Part shown: positions 1 to 9,076 of the stretch, piece by piece | Position numbering within the stretch: position 1 is the first letter of the stretch | Layout: every line of letters begins with the position of its first letter | Source: Treponema parvum | GTDB lineage: Bacteria; Spirochaetota; Spirochaetia; Treponematales; Treponemataceae | Length of the DNA: 64,000 nucleotides | NCBI RefSeq assembly: GCF_017893965.1 | Contig: NZ_CP054142.1 | Location: 2,356,001 to 2,420,000 of the forward strand | Direction: 5' to 3' | The notes under the pieces: model-generated | What the model saw: the letters and a program-made list of their open reading frames with translations, nothing else | What the model was told of the DNA's origin: nothing | The model's database searches: none | Position numbers and translations under genes: made by a program

Positions 1-1
1 A

Positions 2-1285
2 ATGAATCTGATCGCCGTATGCGCAATAGTGTTGCTAGTGCTTTTATTTATGAAAGTTCCCGTTTACATAGCAGTACTCGGAGCCTCCGCCGTTTATACA
101 ATTTTCAACCCTTCAATCAACCCGATGATCTTTGCGCAAAAAATGATAAGCGGTACGGAAGGTCTTTCCCTTCTGGCTATACCGTTTTTTGTTTGCGCCG
201 GCATATTTATGAACTATACCGGCGTCACAAAGAGGATCATGCATTTTTGTGAAGTCATGACTTCCAGAATGTACGGAGGGCTCGCCCAAGTCAATGTTTT
301 GCTTTCAACTCTTATGGGCGGCCTTTCCGGTTCGTCATTGGCGGACGCCGCCATGGAATGCAAAATGCTCGTTCCCTCTATGGTCAAATCAGGCTTTTCG
401 CTGTCTTTTTCGGCGGTCGTTACCGGCGCTTCGGGAATGATAGTCCCTCTTATTCCTCCGGGAGTAGGCCTTATAATATACGGCGTCATAAATAATATTT
501 CCATCGGAAAATTGTTTGTGGCCGGCATCGTTCCAGGTCTTACGATGACCGTCACTTTAATGATTTTCGTCAGGTTCTATTCGAAAAAAAGAAATTATCT
601 TCCTAAACGAACTACGAAAATTTCCGTAAAAGAAAAAATCGATGCCCTGCGCCCCGCGATTTGGCCCCTCCTTTTACCTATCATAATCATTGGAGGCGTG
701 CGGCTGGGTATTTTTACCGCAACGGAATCGGGAGCCGTCGCAATCGCTTATGCGCTGTTTTTGGGAATATGCTATAAAGAGCTTAAACTAAAAGACTTTT
801 TACAGGGATGTAAAGAAGGCGTCATAACTACTACTTCCATAATGCTGATAATAGGAGCGGCAACTTGTTTTTCATGGATTCTTACAAAGGAACAGATTCC
901 GCAGGCCGTTTCGGCATGGATGGTTTCCATAATCCGTAACAAGTACGTATTCCTTATCCTTGTAAATATATTCCTAGTTATTGTAGGAATGTTTATCGAA
1001 GGCAACGCTTCGATGATCGTTTTGGCTCCGATCTTAGCGCCTGTCGCGGCACAATATGGAATTGATCCGATCCATTTCGGAATGGTGTACATATTCAACT
1101 GTACTATAGGAGCTTTTACGCCTCCGATGGGAACTTTAATATTTGTTTGCTGCGGAGTTACGGGATGCTCCACAAAGGAATTTATAAAAGATTCCATACC
1201 GTTCTACTTTTTATTCTTCATCGATCTTATATTGATCACATTCTTCCCGCCGCTTTCGACAGGATTGGTCAATCTAATCTATTAG
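2..1285 (+). CDS. TRAP transporter large permease, DctM type
   Basis: This is the main membrane-spanning subunit of a tripartite ATP-independent periplasmic transporter, which imports organic acids using an ion gradient together with a small DctQ subunit and a periplasmic DctP. The 427-residue protein is strongly hydrophobic over its whole length. It has family landmarks such as LSTLMGGLSGSSLADAAM near residue 110, PLIPPGVGLIIYG near 150 and FTPPMGTLIFV near 370. Length is normal for DctM. An ATG sits at base 2, but the window starts there, so an upstream start and the dctP/dctQ partners cannot be seen. It ends 21 bp before a LarA-family gene, probably in the same operon. The substrate is unknown; a hydroxyacid is inferred from that neighbour. 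Confidence 0.9.
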   Translation: MNLIAVCAIVLLVLLFMKVPVYIAVLGASAVYTIFNPSINPMIFAQKMISGTEGLSLLAIPFFVCAGIFMNYTGVTKRIMHFCEVMTSRMYGGLAQVNVLLSTLMGGLSGSSLADAAMECKMLVPSMVKSGFSLSFSAVVTGASGMIVPLIPPGVGLIIYGVINNISIGKLFVAGIVPGLTMTVTLMIFVRFYSKKRNYLPKRTTKISVKEKIDALRPAIWPLLLPIIIIGGVRLGIFTATESGAVAIAYALFLGICYKELKLKDFLQGCKEGVITTTSIMLIIGAATCFSWILTKEQIPQAVSAWMVSIIRNKYVFLILVNIFLVIVGMFIEGNASMIVLAPILAPVAAQYGIDPIHFGMVYIFNCTIGAFTPPMGTLIFVCCGVTGCSTKEFIKDSIPFYFLFFIDLILITFFPPLSTGLVNLIY

Positions 1286-1306
1286 CAACTTAAAGAAGGA
1301 AAATAT

Positions 1307-2611
1307 ATGAAATTTGATGCCGAAAATCGTAAAATCGTCAGTGATTTGGTAAAAGACACTTATCTGCCTAAGATGTTTAAGATTAAGCAGGTGTTTCCCA
1401 GACCGCGCATAGAAATAAAAGACATACCGCTGTCTGTCTTTAACGCTTTGGATGAAAACGGTTGCGGATCCAAGGTAAAAAAAGGCATGCGTATAGCGAT
1501 TACAGTAGGTTCCAGAGGAATAAGCAACGAAGCATTGGTCGTAAAAAGCATTGTCGATTGGGTGATCCTACAAGGGGCAGATCCCTTTATAGTTCCTGCG
1601 ATGGGAAGCCACGGCGGCGCCACTGCCGCAGGACAGATTGGAATCCTTGAGTCATACGGGGTTACGCAATCGTATTGCGGCTGCCCCATTCTGTCCTCGA
1701 TGGAAGTCAAAAAAATCGGCAAGACCGAAACGGGGCTCGACGTATTTATAGACAAGTATGCGGCGGAAGCCGACGGCATCATCGTAAACTGCAGGATTAA
1801 ACCGCACACGGCGTTCCGCGGCCCTTATGAAAGCGGTTTTATGAAAATGATGGCCATTGGACTGGGAAAACAATACGGCGCGGAAGCCTGTCATGAAGCG
1901 GGATTCAAAAACATGGCAAAAAACGTTCCCCTGTTCGGCAATGCAATACTAAAAAATGCTCCCATCCTTTTCGGTTTAGGCGTTATCGAAAACGCATATG
2001 ATGAAACATGCTCGGTCGTAGCCTTGGATGCAAAGGATATAGCCGAAAAGGAACCCGGATATCTGGATCAGGCTAAGGCAAACATGCCGAGAATTCTTGT
2101 AGACGAGTGTGATGTTCTTGTCGTAGACTATTTGGGGAAAAATTTCAGCGGCGACGGCATGGATCCCAATATAACGGGAACGTTTTGCACTCCCTATGCG
2201 ACGGGAGGAATCAAAAGTCAACGCGTCGCGGTTCTTGACTTAAGCGAAGAAACTCACGGCAACGGAATGGGGGTGGGTTACGCAAGCGCAACTACGCAAA
2301 AAGTATTTGACAAACTGGATCTTGGCAGCATGTATCCCAATGCAATAACGTGTACCGTTTTGGGAGGGGTGCGCATTCCGATCATTATGGCTACCGAAAA
2401 AGAAGCCGTTCAAATTTGCGTCAAAACTTGTAACGAGATCGATAAAAACAACCCGAGAATCGTACGCATCCCCAACAGTCTGCACATAGAGCATATCTTT
2501 CTTTCAGAATCGTATTACGAGGATGCAAAAAAGAATCCTCAGATCGTAATCGAAAGCGACCCTAAGCCTATTACGTTCGACGCGGCAGGAAATATCCTGG
2601 ACGGATATTGA
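1307..2611 (+). CDS. LarA-family (DUF2088) protein, putative nickel-pincer hydroxyacid racemase/epimerase
   Basis: This protein resembles the lactate racemase superfamily, whose members invert or epimerise 2-hydroxyacids with a nickel-pincer nucleotide cofactor covalently bound to a lysine. In the 434 residues the likely active-site positions are H102 in GSHGG, H167 in KPHTAF, K180 in SGFMKMM and H196 in EACHEAG. The 16-residue K-to-H spacing matches LarA (K184/H200), while the H-to-K spacing is 13 rather than 10, typical of a divergent branch. The start has an AAGAAGGA ribosome site. The gene follows a TRAP permease by 21 bp, suggesting that the imported acid is its substrate. The family call is firm; the catalysed reaction is inferred. 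The cofactor genes larB, larC and larE are not in the window. Confidence 0.8.
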   Translation: MKFDAENRKIVSDLVKDTYLPKMFKIKQVFPRPRIEIKDIPLSVFNALDENGCGSKVKKGMRIAITVGSRGISNEALVVKSIVDWVILQGADPFIVPAMGSHGGATAAGQIGILESYGVTQSYCGCPILSSMEVKKIGKTETGLDVFIDKYAAEADGIIVNCRIKPHTAFRGPYESGFMKMMAIGLGKQYGAEACHEAGFKNMAKNVPLFGNAILKNAPILFGLGVIENAYDETCSVVALDAKDIAEKEPGYLDQAKANMPRILVDECDVLVVDYLGKNFSGDGMDPNITGTFCTPYATGGIKSQRVAVLDLSEETHGNGMGVGYASATTQKVFDKLDLGSMYPNAITCTVLGGVRIPIIMATEKEAVQICVKTCNEIDKNNPRIVRIPNSLHIEHIFLSESYYEDAKKNPQIVIESDPKPITFDAAGNILDGY

Positions 2612-2650
2612 TCGATCTAAAAACTACCGCAACGCTTTTGCGTTCGCGCA

Positions 2651-2788
2651 TTACTCCGGCGGATTAAGCGGCATTGGGGCTATACCGGTATGTTTATCAT
2701 ACGCTTCAATGCCGCCGTTCTCCGCATATCTTATGCCGATGTTATCATCATCAGTCGTCCCTAATAAAATCAATTTTATGCCTCCCAT
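2651..2788 (-). CDS. Possible 45-residue small ORF or gene remnant
   Basis: An ATG-started frame encodes a hydrophobic start (MGGIKLILLG) followed by a polar part ending in GIAPMPLNPPE. An in-frame TGA lies two codons upstream and no good ribosome site is visible. The composition is protein-like, so it may be the tail of a decayed gene between the LarA homologue and the chemoreceptor. I do not recognise a family. Confidence 0.2.
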   Translation of the reverse strand: MGGIKLILLGTTDDDNIGIRYAENGGIEAYDKHTGIAPMPLNPPE

Positions 2789-2889
2789 TTTTTCTCACGT
2801 AAAAATCTAATCCAAATGTGCAAACCCAAATGCGCATTCTTTTCATATAATATATTCAGTGATATACTGTTCAACTAAGGAGAATACCA

Positions 2890-3033
2890 TTGAGATTTTC
2901 TAAGTTACCCTGCACTTTGTTTTCCTTTTCCGAGCGACAGCTTTTCACAATAAACACCATAAAAACACAACCTATTCAATATCGATACTTTCTAGATGAT
3001 CAAGTCGGAATACACATATGTAAATTTAAGTAA
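2890..3033 (+). CDS. Possible 47-residue small ORF, TTG start
   Basis: A TTG codon follows AAGGAG by seven bases and opens a 47-codon frame that ends just before the ribosome site of the chemoreceptor gene. The product would be basic and rich in Phe, Thr and Ile, with no recognised motif. The good Shine-Dalgarno is the only argument for it; the region could equally be untranslated leader. Confidence 0.2.
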   Translation: MRFSKLPCTLFSFSERQLFTINTIKTQPIQYRYFLDDQVGIHICKFK

Positions 3034-3063
3034 CTATCATTTACAATATTTTGGAGGCTTTAC

Positions 3064-5154
3064 ATGAAAAAGCGATTTTCTATACGTTATAAACTCATCA
3101 TTATCTTCGGTTTTTTAATTGCTCTGGCATCGGCGATTGAAATTTTGCTTGCCGTACTTTCGGCTCGCAAAGCCGTTACCGAAAAGGTTGAGGAACACCT
3201 TATCGATAAAGCAAACGATACGGCGGAAATTATCGACGGGCGCATCAACGCCTTTCTTCAATTCTTGGACGGCATTGCCCGTATGCCTGCCTTATATAAT
3301 CCGTCTTATTCATATAGCGAAAAAATAGCTCTTTTACAAAAAGAAGCAACTTTTAACAAGCGGATAAAAGAACTGGATATAACCGATAAAAACGGGACCT
3401 TTTACTATGCAGGAGGCTCCGTTAAAGTAAGCGACCGAGAATGGTTTCAAAAAGCTATTTCGGGGGAAAAATTCGTGACCGAACCGTACATAGAAAGGGC
3501 GACAGGAACGCTTGTAATAACCTGTGCGCTTCCCATTTTCGATTCCGCCAATACCATAGTCGGGGTCTTATCTGCCGACATCAACGGTTTACAGCTATCG
3601 GAAGACATAGCGGACATAGTCGTCGGCAAAACGGGCAATTGTTATATAATGGGTAACAACGGTGTCATTATCGCAAATAAAAATGCCGAGCTGGTCAAAA
3701 ATCAAGCAAATATTATCGAACAGGCAAAAACGGACGAAACGCTTGCTTCAATCGCCGCTTTTTTGGAACACGTTTTGGATACCGACGAAAGCGAAATAGG
3801 TCATTACATATATCAAGGCGAGTCTTACATAGCCTCTTTTGCAACAATGCAGACTACTGATTGGTCGATTATTATCCGCGCACCGGTTAATGAATTTATG
3901 GGAACGGTGAACACACTGTGTCTTTCAATGATAGGAATCGGTGCGATTATTTTAGTTATCGCGCTCGCCGTCATATATTTCATTGCGCGCGCTATGGTCA
4001 AACCGGTATCCGTCGCTGTAGGGGCATTAAAAGACATTGCACAGGGCGAAGGCGACCTTTCGGTACGTCTTCCCATAACGGGTAACGACGAAGTAACCGA
4101 CTTGTCCGAGTACTTTAATCAGACTATAGCTAAAATCGGCTCGTCAATTAAAGCGGTAGGCGAAAACAGCAGCGTCATGGAAGAAATCGGAAGCGAGCTT
4201 GCAAGCAATATGACCCAAACTGCAAGCGCGGTACACGAAATCAGCGCAAACATAGACAGCATTAAGCAGCAGGCCCTGACACAGGCGGCGAGCGTCACCG
4301 AAACCGCCGCTACGATCGAAGAAATCGTTAACACGATAAATAAATTGAACGCAAGCATCGAAAACCAGTCGGCGAGCGTCGCAGAGTCTTCTTCTGCGAT
4401 CGAACAGATGGTCGGCAACATAGCGTCCATAGGACAGACGCTTGAAAAAACCGACGGCGTGATTAAAACCCTCGCCGACGCAACGGTCGACGGCAAAACC
4501 ACAATCGTTAACTCGAACAGTGTAACTCAAAAGATCGCCGAAGAATCAGGCAGTTTAATTGAAGCGAGCGCGGTTATTCAGCACATAGCTTCACAGACAA
4601 ATTTGCTTGCGATGAACGCGGCGATCGAAGCCGCTCACGCAGGAGAAGCGGGTAAGGGTTTTGCTGTCGTCGCGGACGAAATAAGAAAGCTTGCCGAAGA
4701 TTCCGCCGAACAGGGTAAAACCATAACCAACACTCTTAAAACGCTCTCAGGTGAAATCGAAGATCTTTCGGCCTCTTCCAAAACTGCAGAAGAAAAGTTC
4801 AACGTCATTTTCAGCTTAACCGAACAGGTAAAAACAATGAGCGACCGCTTGACGGAAGCCATGCAGGAACAGGAAAAAGGCAGCAAGGAAATGCTCGCCG
4901 CGATCAAAGACATAAATACCGTAACGGTAGAAGTAAAAGACGGATCCGAAGAGATGCTTAAGGGGGGCGAAGGCGTCGCAAGAGAAATGGAAAAACTTGA
5001 CGGCCTTACAAGAGTTATTACCGATAGCATGAACGAGATGGCCGCTGGAGCCATTCAGATAAACAACGCTGTACAGGAAGTAAACGAGATCACTCAAAAG
5101 AACAAGGCGAGCATTCAAAACCTAGCGGAAGAAGTGAAGAAATTTAAAGTGTAG
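3064..5154 (+). CDS. Methyl-accepting chemotaxis protein
   Basis: A transmembrane chemoreceptor that senses a periplasmic ligand and controls the CheA kinase and hence motility. The 696-residue chain starts with a membrane helix (about 10-32), then a dCache-like sensor region of about 240 residues including [13 protein letters not shown] and [11 protein letters not shown] second membrane helix follows (about 285-310), then a HAMP linker ([14 protein letters not shown]) and a long coiled coil. The conserved signalling hairpin is clear: [20 protein letters not shown] followed by [14 protein letters not shown]. Start ATG follows TTTGGAGG. No che genes are adjacent, so it is a stand-alone receptor. 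Ligand unknown; dCache domains often bind amino acids or carboxylates. Confidence 0.95.
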   Translation: MKKRFSIRYKLIIIFGFLIALASAIEILLAVLSARKAVTEKVEEHLIDKANDTAEIIDGRINAFLQFLDGIARMPALYNPSYSYSEKIALLQKEATFNKRIKELDITDKNGTFYYAGGSVKVSDREWFQKAISGEKFVTEPYIERATGTLVITCALPIFDSANTIVGVLSADINGLQLSEDIADIVVGKTGNCYIMGNNGVIIANKNAELVKNQANIIEQAKTDETLASIAAFLEHVLDTDESEIGHYIYQGESYIASFATMQTTDWSIIIRAPVNEFMGTVNTLCLSMIGIGAIILVIALAVIYFIARAMVKPVSVAVGALKDIAQGEGDLSVRLPITGNDEVTDLSEYFNQTIAKIGSSIKAVGENSSVMEEIGSELASNMTQTASAVHEISANIDSIKQQALTQAASVTETAATIEEIVNTINKLNASIENQSASVAESSSAIEQMVGNIASIGQTLEKTDGVIKTLADATVDGKTTIVNSNSVTQKIAEESGSLIEASAVIQHIASQTNLLAMNAAIEAAHAGEAGKGFAVVADEIRKLAEDSAEQGKTITNTLKTLSGEIEDLSASSKTAEEKFNVIFSLTEQVKTMSDRLTEAMQEQEKGSKEMLAAIKDINTVTVEVKDGSEEMLKGGEGVAREMEKLDGLTRVITDSMNEMAAGAIQINNAVQEVNEITQKNKASIQNLAEEVKKFKV

Positions 5155-5173
5155 ACAAGACATTCGAACATAG

Positions 5174-5347
5174 ATTGTAAGTCTTATCAAAATATTTTAA
5201 TATACTTAACTATGAAGCCTCTTCTTTATGATGAAATAGATCAAGCAGAGATGAATGCAGCGTTCAGAGAAAAGGGATGGTCGCCCTTATACACGGCGTC
5301 TCCGCACTCGCGCATTGCGCTTATAGGCCAAGCGCCGGGACGACTTG
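5174..5347 (+). repeat. Left direct repeat of the sugar island (5' end of UDG-family gene)
   Basis: These 174 bp match 13707-13880 at 171 positions. They contain a short promoter-like leader and the first 45 codons of a uracil-DNA-glycosylase-family gene. All three differences are third-position, silent changes (Ala GCA/GCC, Lys AAG/AAA, Ser TCG/TCT). The copies therefore look like two alleles that diverged under selection rather than a fresh tandem duplication. They bracket an 8.4-kb AT-richer sugar operon. Confidence 0.95.
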
Positions 5348-5400
5348 AAGGCCTGAGGCGAACGGATTATATGCAGGCGGCTTTTATAAGCCGCCGCTGA
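5212..5400 (+). pseudogene. Truncated UDG-family gene at the left end of the island
   Basis: The first 45 codons equal those of the intact gene at 13745, including the IGQAPGR glycosylase motif. After GCC GGG ACG ACT T the frame runs into unrelated sequence and stops after 62 codons. It lacks the HPSP motif and most of the fold and cannot be active. The last bases pass through a GC-rich hairpin at 5376-5395. It appears to be the part of a gene left behind when the sugar island joined here. Confidence 0.9.
5376..5395. terminator. GC-rich hairpin at the left island junction
   Basis: GGCGGCTT and AAGCCGCC form an 8-bp perfect stem with a TTAT loop, 29 bp after the repeat ends. There is no T-run on the plus strand, so it is only a possible terminator. 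It marks the boundary between the broken UDG copy and the repressor gene. Confidence 0.4.
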
Positions 5401-5419
5401 ATTAGCGAACAACAGATCT

Positions 5420-5436
5420 TCATTGTCATACAATGA
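5420..5436 (-). terminator. Inverted repeat over the stop codon of the DeoR gene
   Basis: TCATTGT and ACAATGA are perfect 7-bp arms around CAT, overlapping the stop codon of the repressor gene. The stem is short and lacks a T-run, so termination here would be weak. Confidence 0.3.
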
Positions 5437-6199
5437 TTAATTTCACTCCTGATCGTTCGATAAATTGAGCATATTTGTCAGGAATATTTGTATCAGTTAT
5501 AACGGTTGAAAACTGTTCCAATGTCGCAAATTGAAACGAACTAATGCAGCCGAATTTCGAAGAATCAAGTAATAGTATATTTTGTTCGCTGCTATCAAGC
5601 ATGGCTTGTTTTATTGGCGTATCCTCAGGATAATAACAAGTTATACCAAGATTGATCTCAAATCCTGTCGCTCCGATAAAACTTTTATTAGCTCTATACC
5701 GTTTAATAGCATTGACAGCATTAATATCATAAAAAACTTTTGGCTTATCGGAAAACACGCCACCAGGTGTAATTATGATACTCTTTTTCAAGTTCATCGT
5801 TAAAACAGCTAATGTGGTCAAGCTGGAAGTAATGCATGTATATGAATTTTCATTAGATAATTGTTCCGCTAAGGCAAGTACTGTAGATCCGGTATCAAAA
5901 AATATAACATCTTTTGGCTCAATCAGTTCTTTGGCTTTTTGTGCAATTTTATTTTTAATTTCCCAATTTTTTGCCTGTTCTGCAGTCAAAGAATAGTTAT
6001 TCTGATTTCGTTGAATTCTTGTTGATGTCACTCCTCCATAAACACTATTGATCTTGTTCAATTTTTTCAGCATTTCCAAATCACGCCGGATCGTCATTTC
6101 AGATACACCTATATGTTCTGAAAGCTGTCTAACCGTTGAGAAATGATTAGAGTCGACATAGGTTACTTCCTGTTCAAGCCGTGATTCAATTTTTGACAT
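5426..6199 (-). CDS. DeoR-family transcriptional repressor of the sugar operon
   Basis: A 257-residue regulator of normal length for the family. The N-terminal helix-turn-helix reads VRQLSEHIGVSEMTIRRDLE (about 23-42). The rest is a sugar-phosphate sensor domain of the ISOCOT type with the signature IFFDTGSTVLALAEQL. DeoR proteins usually bind a phosphorylated sugar made by the pathway they control and then leave the DNA. It is divergent from the ABC/kinase operon, with perfect inverted repeats between them (6377-6413) that are plausible operators. Base composition is AT-rich like the rest of the island. The effector is inferred to be a pentulose phosphate. Confidence 0.9.
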   Translation of the reverse strand: MSKIESRLEQEVTYVDSNHFSTVRQLSEHIGVSEMTIRRDLEMLKKLNKINSVYGGVTSTRIQRNQNNYSLTAEQAKNWEIKNKIAQKAKELIEPKDVIFFDTGSTVLALAEQLSNENSYTCITSSLTTLAVLTMNLKKSIIITPGGVFSDKPKVFYDINAVNAIKRYRANKSFIGATGFEINLGITCYYPEDTPIKQAMLDSSEQNILLLDSSKFGCISSFQFATLEQFSTVITDTNIPDKYAQFIERSGVKLIIV

Positions 6200-6376
6200 T
6201 TGCTTATTCCAAATTCCTATAACATACTGAAATAAATATGTATTCCAATTTAAGTGAAGATTCTATCATATATGAAATAATTTCACAAATAAAAAATCGT
6301 CCGTCCAAATAATTAGCTAATCGGGCTATATGCTGAATAATCACACCGCCCAATTGCAGAAATCATTTTCTTCTCC

Positions 6377-6413
6377 TACCATTATATGATAAAACTTTAC
6401 CATATAATGGTAA
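6377..6413. promoter_or_regulatory. Overlapping inverted repeats, candidate DeoR operators
   Basis: TACCATTATATG (6377-6388) is perfectly inverted as CATATAATGGTA (6401-6412). A tighter palindrome, TTACCAT-ATA-ATGGTAA (6397-6413), overlaps the right arm. They lie 29 bp upstream of the -35 box of the ABC operon and between it and the divergent repressor gene, the usual place for the regulator of such an operon. Confidence 0.65.
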
Positions 6414-6441
6414 TTATATCAACTTTATCTATAAATAAATG

Positions 6442-6469
6442 TTGACATATGGCAATTTTATGATAACAT
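6442..6469 (+). promoter_or_regulatory. Sigma-70 promoter of the sugar operon
   Basis: TTGACA (6442-6447), a 16-bp spacer and TAACAT (6464-6469), about 45 bp before the start of the binding-protein gene. The -35 is perfect; the -10 matches four of six bases. Confidence 0.6.
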
Positions 6470-6513
6470 AAATAACAGACAGTGAAAATATTATAACATT
6501 TTGGAGGTTTAAT

Positions 6514-7497
6514 ATGCCGTTGAAAAAAACAACTATTGCTTTGGTTGCCGCTTTAATATCTGCAGCATCGTTCGCTCAAGGAGGAAAATCTACTCTCAAT
6601 ACGTCAGAAGAGAAAAAAACGAAAGACATCAAATTAGCTTATGTAAGCATGAATTTAGCAAATCCTTGGAATATCGCTGTGAAAAAAGGTTTTGAAAATG
6701 CATGTAAAGAACTTGGCGTACAGTATTTGAGTATAGATTCCCAATATAAAGTAGACAAACAGGTGTCCGATCTTGAAAATTTGATAAATGCAAAATATGA
6801 TGGGTTCACTTTTACACCTATTGATCCAAATGCCACAAAAGAGCTAGTCGAAACAGCAAAAGCGAAGGGTATTGCGACTGCCAGTATAGCCCAGATGCAA
6901 GATAATGTAAATTTGATCTATACTTTAAACGAATACGATTACGGCTATGCAATCGGAAAGCAGGCTGGAGAATGGATTCGCGATACTCTTGGAGGAAAGG
7001 CAGAAGTTGCTATTATTTCACAAGATAATGTAGAGGCTGTAATTCCCAGAGGCAACGGTGTTGAAGATGCAATTCGTAAAATATGTCCTAATATTACTAT
7101 AGTATCTAGACAAGCAGGTGATACTCCTGAAGGCGGATTGAAAATTATTGAGAGTGTTCTGCAATCTCATCCTAGCCTAAATGTCGTAGTTGGGACAAAT
7201 GATTCCGGTGCCATCGGCGGGTATCAGGCTATGGTAAATGCCCGGAAATCTGGCAATAAATATGCGGTGTTTTCAGGAGACGCCACATCCGAATGCCTAG
7301 CGTTAATGCGGGAGCCAAATAGTATCTATCGTGGAACAGTCGATTTATTCCCATATAAAGGTGGCTATGAGAGTGCAAAAATATTATACAAATATGTAAC
7401 AGAAGGCATTCCCACAAAGCAAGAAAAGATCATGTTGCCTTATGTCCCTGTTTCGCAAGAGGATTTATTGAGCGGGAAGTATATTCCTCAAAATTGA
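6514..7497 (+). CDS. Periplasmic sugar-binding protein, ribose/galactose ABC family
   Basis: The 327-residue protein has a signal peptide (basic start, hydrophobic core, cut near ASFAQ) and the two-lobed Peripla_BP_4 fold of RbsB-like proteins. Typical blocks are KLAYVSMNLANPWNIAVKKG near 46, NAKYDGFTFTPIDP near 95 and a hinge-region block around NVVVGTNDSGAIGGYQA. It should capture a monosaccharide and hand it to the permease encoded two genes downstream. Start ATG follows TTTGGAGG. It is the first gene of a seven-gene operon. The partners (FGGY kinase, AraD, Rpe-like) point to a pentose or pentulose rather than a hexose. Confidence 0.92.
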   Translation: MPLKKTTIALVAALISAASFAQGGKSTLNTSEEKKTKDIKLAYVSMNLANPWNIAVKKGFENACKELGVQYLSIDSQYKVDKQVSDLENLINAKYDGFTFTPIDPNATKELVETAKAKGIATASIAQMQDNVNLIYTLNEYDYGYAIGKQAGEWIRDTLGGKAEVAIISQDNVEAVIPRGNGVEDAIRKICPNITIVSRQAGDTPEGGLKIIESVLQSHPSLNVVVGTNDSGAIGGYQAMVNARKSGNKYAVFSGDATSECLALMREPNSIYRGTVDLFPYKGGYESAKILYKYVTEGIPTKQEKIMLPYVPVSQEDLLSGKYIPQN

Positions 7498-7564
7498 CCA
7501 TCACCATCAGTGTTATTACAGGAAAGGGAATCGGTGCTCTCTTCTAAATAATTAAGGTTAGTTA

Positions 7565-9076
7565 ATGACGAAAACGATTTTAAAATTAGAGAATATATCT
7601 AAAGCCTACTCCGGAGTCTGTGTCCTTCATAATGTATCATTGGAAATTCATAGAGGGGAAGTTCATGCTTTATGTGGTGAAAACGGAGCAGGCAAGTCTA
7701 CTATCGTAAAAATTCTTACCGGTGCAGTTTTACCAAGCAGCGGATATATAGAAGTTAATGGAGAAAAATTTGAAAACCTGTCACCTAAAGAATCCATGAA
7801 TCTAGGAATCTCCGTTGTATATCAAGAATTCAGTCTCATACCTTATTTGACAGTAGTTGAGAATATCTTTTATGGTAGAGAAATATCTAGACATGGCATT
7901 CTAGACATAAAAACCATGAAACAGCAGGCAAAAGATCTTTGTAAAAAAATGGGTATTTCTCTTGATATTAATTCTCGTGTTTGTGATTTAGGTGTTGCGT
8001 ATCAACAAATCGTCGAAATCATGAAAGCGGTATCCAGAAATTGTCACATCATGATCTTAGATGAACCCACTGCCCCGTTGACAGTAAAAGATACTGCTGT
8101 TTTCTTCAATTTAGTCAAACGTTTAAAAAACAAAGGAACTACTTTCATTTTCATTTCTCACCGCCTTGAAGAAGTTTTTGAAATCTGTGATCGCGTAACG
8201 GTTCTATGTGATGGAAAAAAAATTCTAACAGAAAAGACATCGGAGATAAATCGCCAACGATTAGTATCAGCTATGGTTGGAAGGAATCTGACAGAAACAT
8301 ATCCACGTTCCGAAGTATTTATTAATAATTATAGTCCTATTGTGTTGGATGTCCAAAAAATAAAGAATAAAGATATCCATAATGTGTCTTTCGTACTCCG
8401 TAAAGGTGAAATATTAGGTTTCGGGGGGTTAGTAGGTGCAGGGCGGACAGAACTTATGAGGCTTCTGTTCGGTGCTGACCCCTTGGAAAGCGGTGAAATA
8501 TTTGTAAATGGGAAGAAATATTTTCCTAAATCTCCTGAAATTGCTTTACAGGCCGGAATCGCATTGATACCCGAAAATCGTAAATCACAAGGAATTATAT
8601 CTTCTTTGAGCGTAAAACATAACATTTGTATCTGTACTGAAAAAAAAATCGCAAAATATGGAATTATTTCCCAAAAGACAGAAAAGGAATTGGCCATGCG
8701 ATATATTAAAAACCTGAATATTAAAACCGCTAGCCTAGATCAGCAGATTAGAAATTTGTCCGGCGGAAATCAACAAAAGGTAGTATTAGGAAAAATGCTT
8801 GCAACGAATTGTCAAATTTTGATTTTTGATGAACCTACAAGAGGCATTGATGTAGGTGCAAAACAAGAAATATATGAATTAATGGTCGGATTAGTTCGAG
8901 AGGGGAAAAGTATTATCATGGTGAGCAGCGAGATGCCTGAACTTATAGGCATGTCAGATAGAATATATGTTATGGCAAACGGCCGAATTAAAACGGAATT
9001 GAGTCGAGATAATTATTCCCAAGAATTGATACTGGAATTTGCTTCACAAAATCAAACAAAGGCGGTAGTGCAATGA
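7565..9076 (+). CDS. Sugar ABC transporter ATPase, RbsA/MglA type
   Basis: A 503-residue protein with two fused ABC modules, the standard form for ribose-type importers. The N-terminal half has the Walker A GENGAGKST (about 39-47) and Walker B IMILDEPTAPL (about 159). Its signature region is degenerate (DLGVAYQQ). The C-terminal half has a poor Walker A (GLVGAGRTEL), the signature LSGGNQQKVVLGK and Walker B LIFDEPTRGIDVGAK. One good and one poor site is usual for this family. It energises uptake of the sugar bound by the upstream protein. Its stop overlaps the permease start by 4 bp, so the two are translationally coupled. Confidence 0.95.
   Translation: MTKTILKLENISKAYSGVCVLHNVSLEIHRGEVHALCGENGAGKSTIVKILTGAVLPSSGYIEVNGEKFENLSPKESMNLGISVVYQEFSLIPYLTVVENIFYGREISRHGILDIKTMKQQAKDLCKKMGISLDINSRVCDLGVAYQQIVEIMKAVSRNCHIMILDEPTAPLTVKDTAVFFNLVKRLKNKGTTFIFISHRLEEVFEICDRVTVLCDGKKILTEKTSEINRQRLVSAMVGRNLTETYPRSEVFINNYSPIVLDVQKIKNKDIHNVSFVLRKGEILGFGGLVGAGRTELMRLLFGADPLESGEIFVNGKKYFPKSPEIALQAGIALIPENRKSQGIISSLSVKHNICICTEKKIAKYGIISQKTEKELAMRYIKNLNIKTASLDQQIRNLSGGNQQKVVLGKMLATNCQILIFDEPTRGIDVGAKQEIYELMVGLVREGKSIIMVSSEMPELIGMSDRIYVMANGRIKTELSRDNYSQELILEFASQNQTKAVVQ

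Larger units (their letters stand above)
2612..3063. other. Intergenic stretch before the chemoreceptor gene
   Basis: About 450 bp without a convincing gene. It holds two short open frames, listed separately, that look more like gene remnants than genes, and AT-rich -10-like stretches around 2847-2877. A TAAA...CGATA pair at about 2960-2990 vaguely recalls a flagellar sigma-28 promoter for the chemoreceptor, but the spacing (17) and the match are poor. Confidence 0.4.

Noticed and set aside
2955-2995. Sigma-28 (flagellar) promoter for the chemoreceptor
   Set aside because: TAAA and CGATA boxes have a 17-bp instead of 15-bp spacer and only five of eight matches in the -10.
5212-5400. A functional short UDG-like protein
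   Set aside because: Lacks the HPSP motif and three quarters of the fold; the last 17 codons are unrelated junction sequence.
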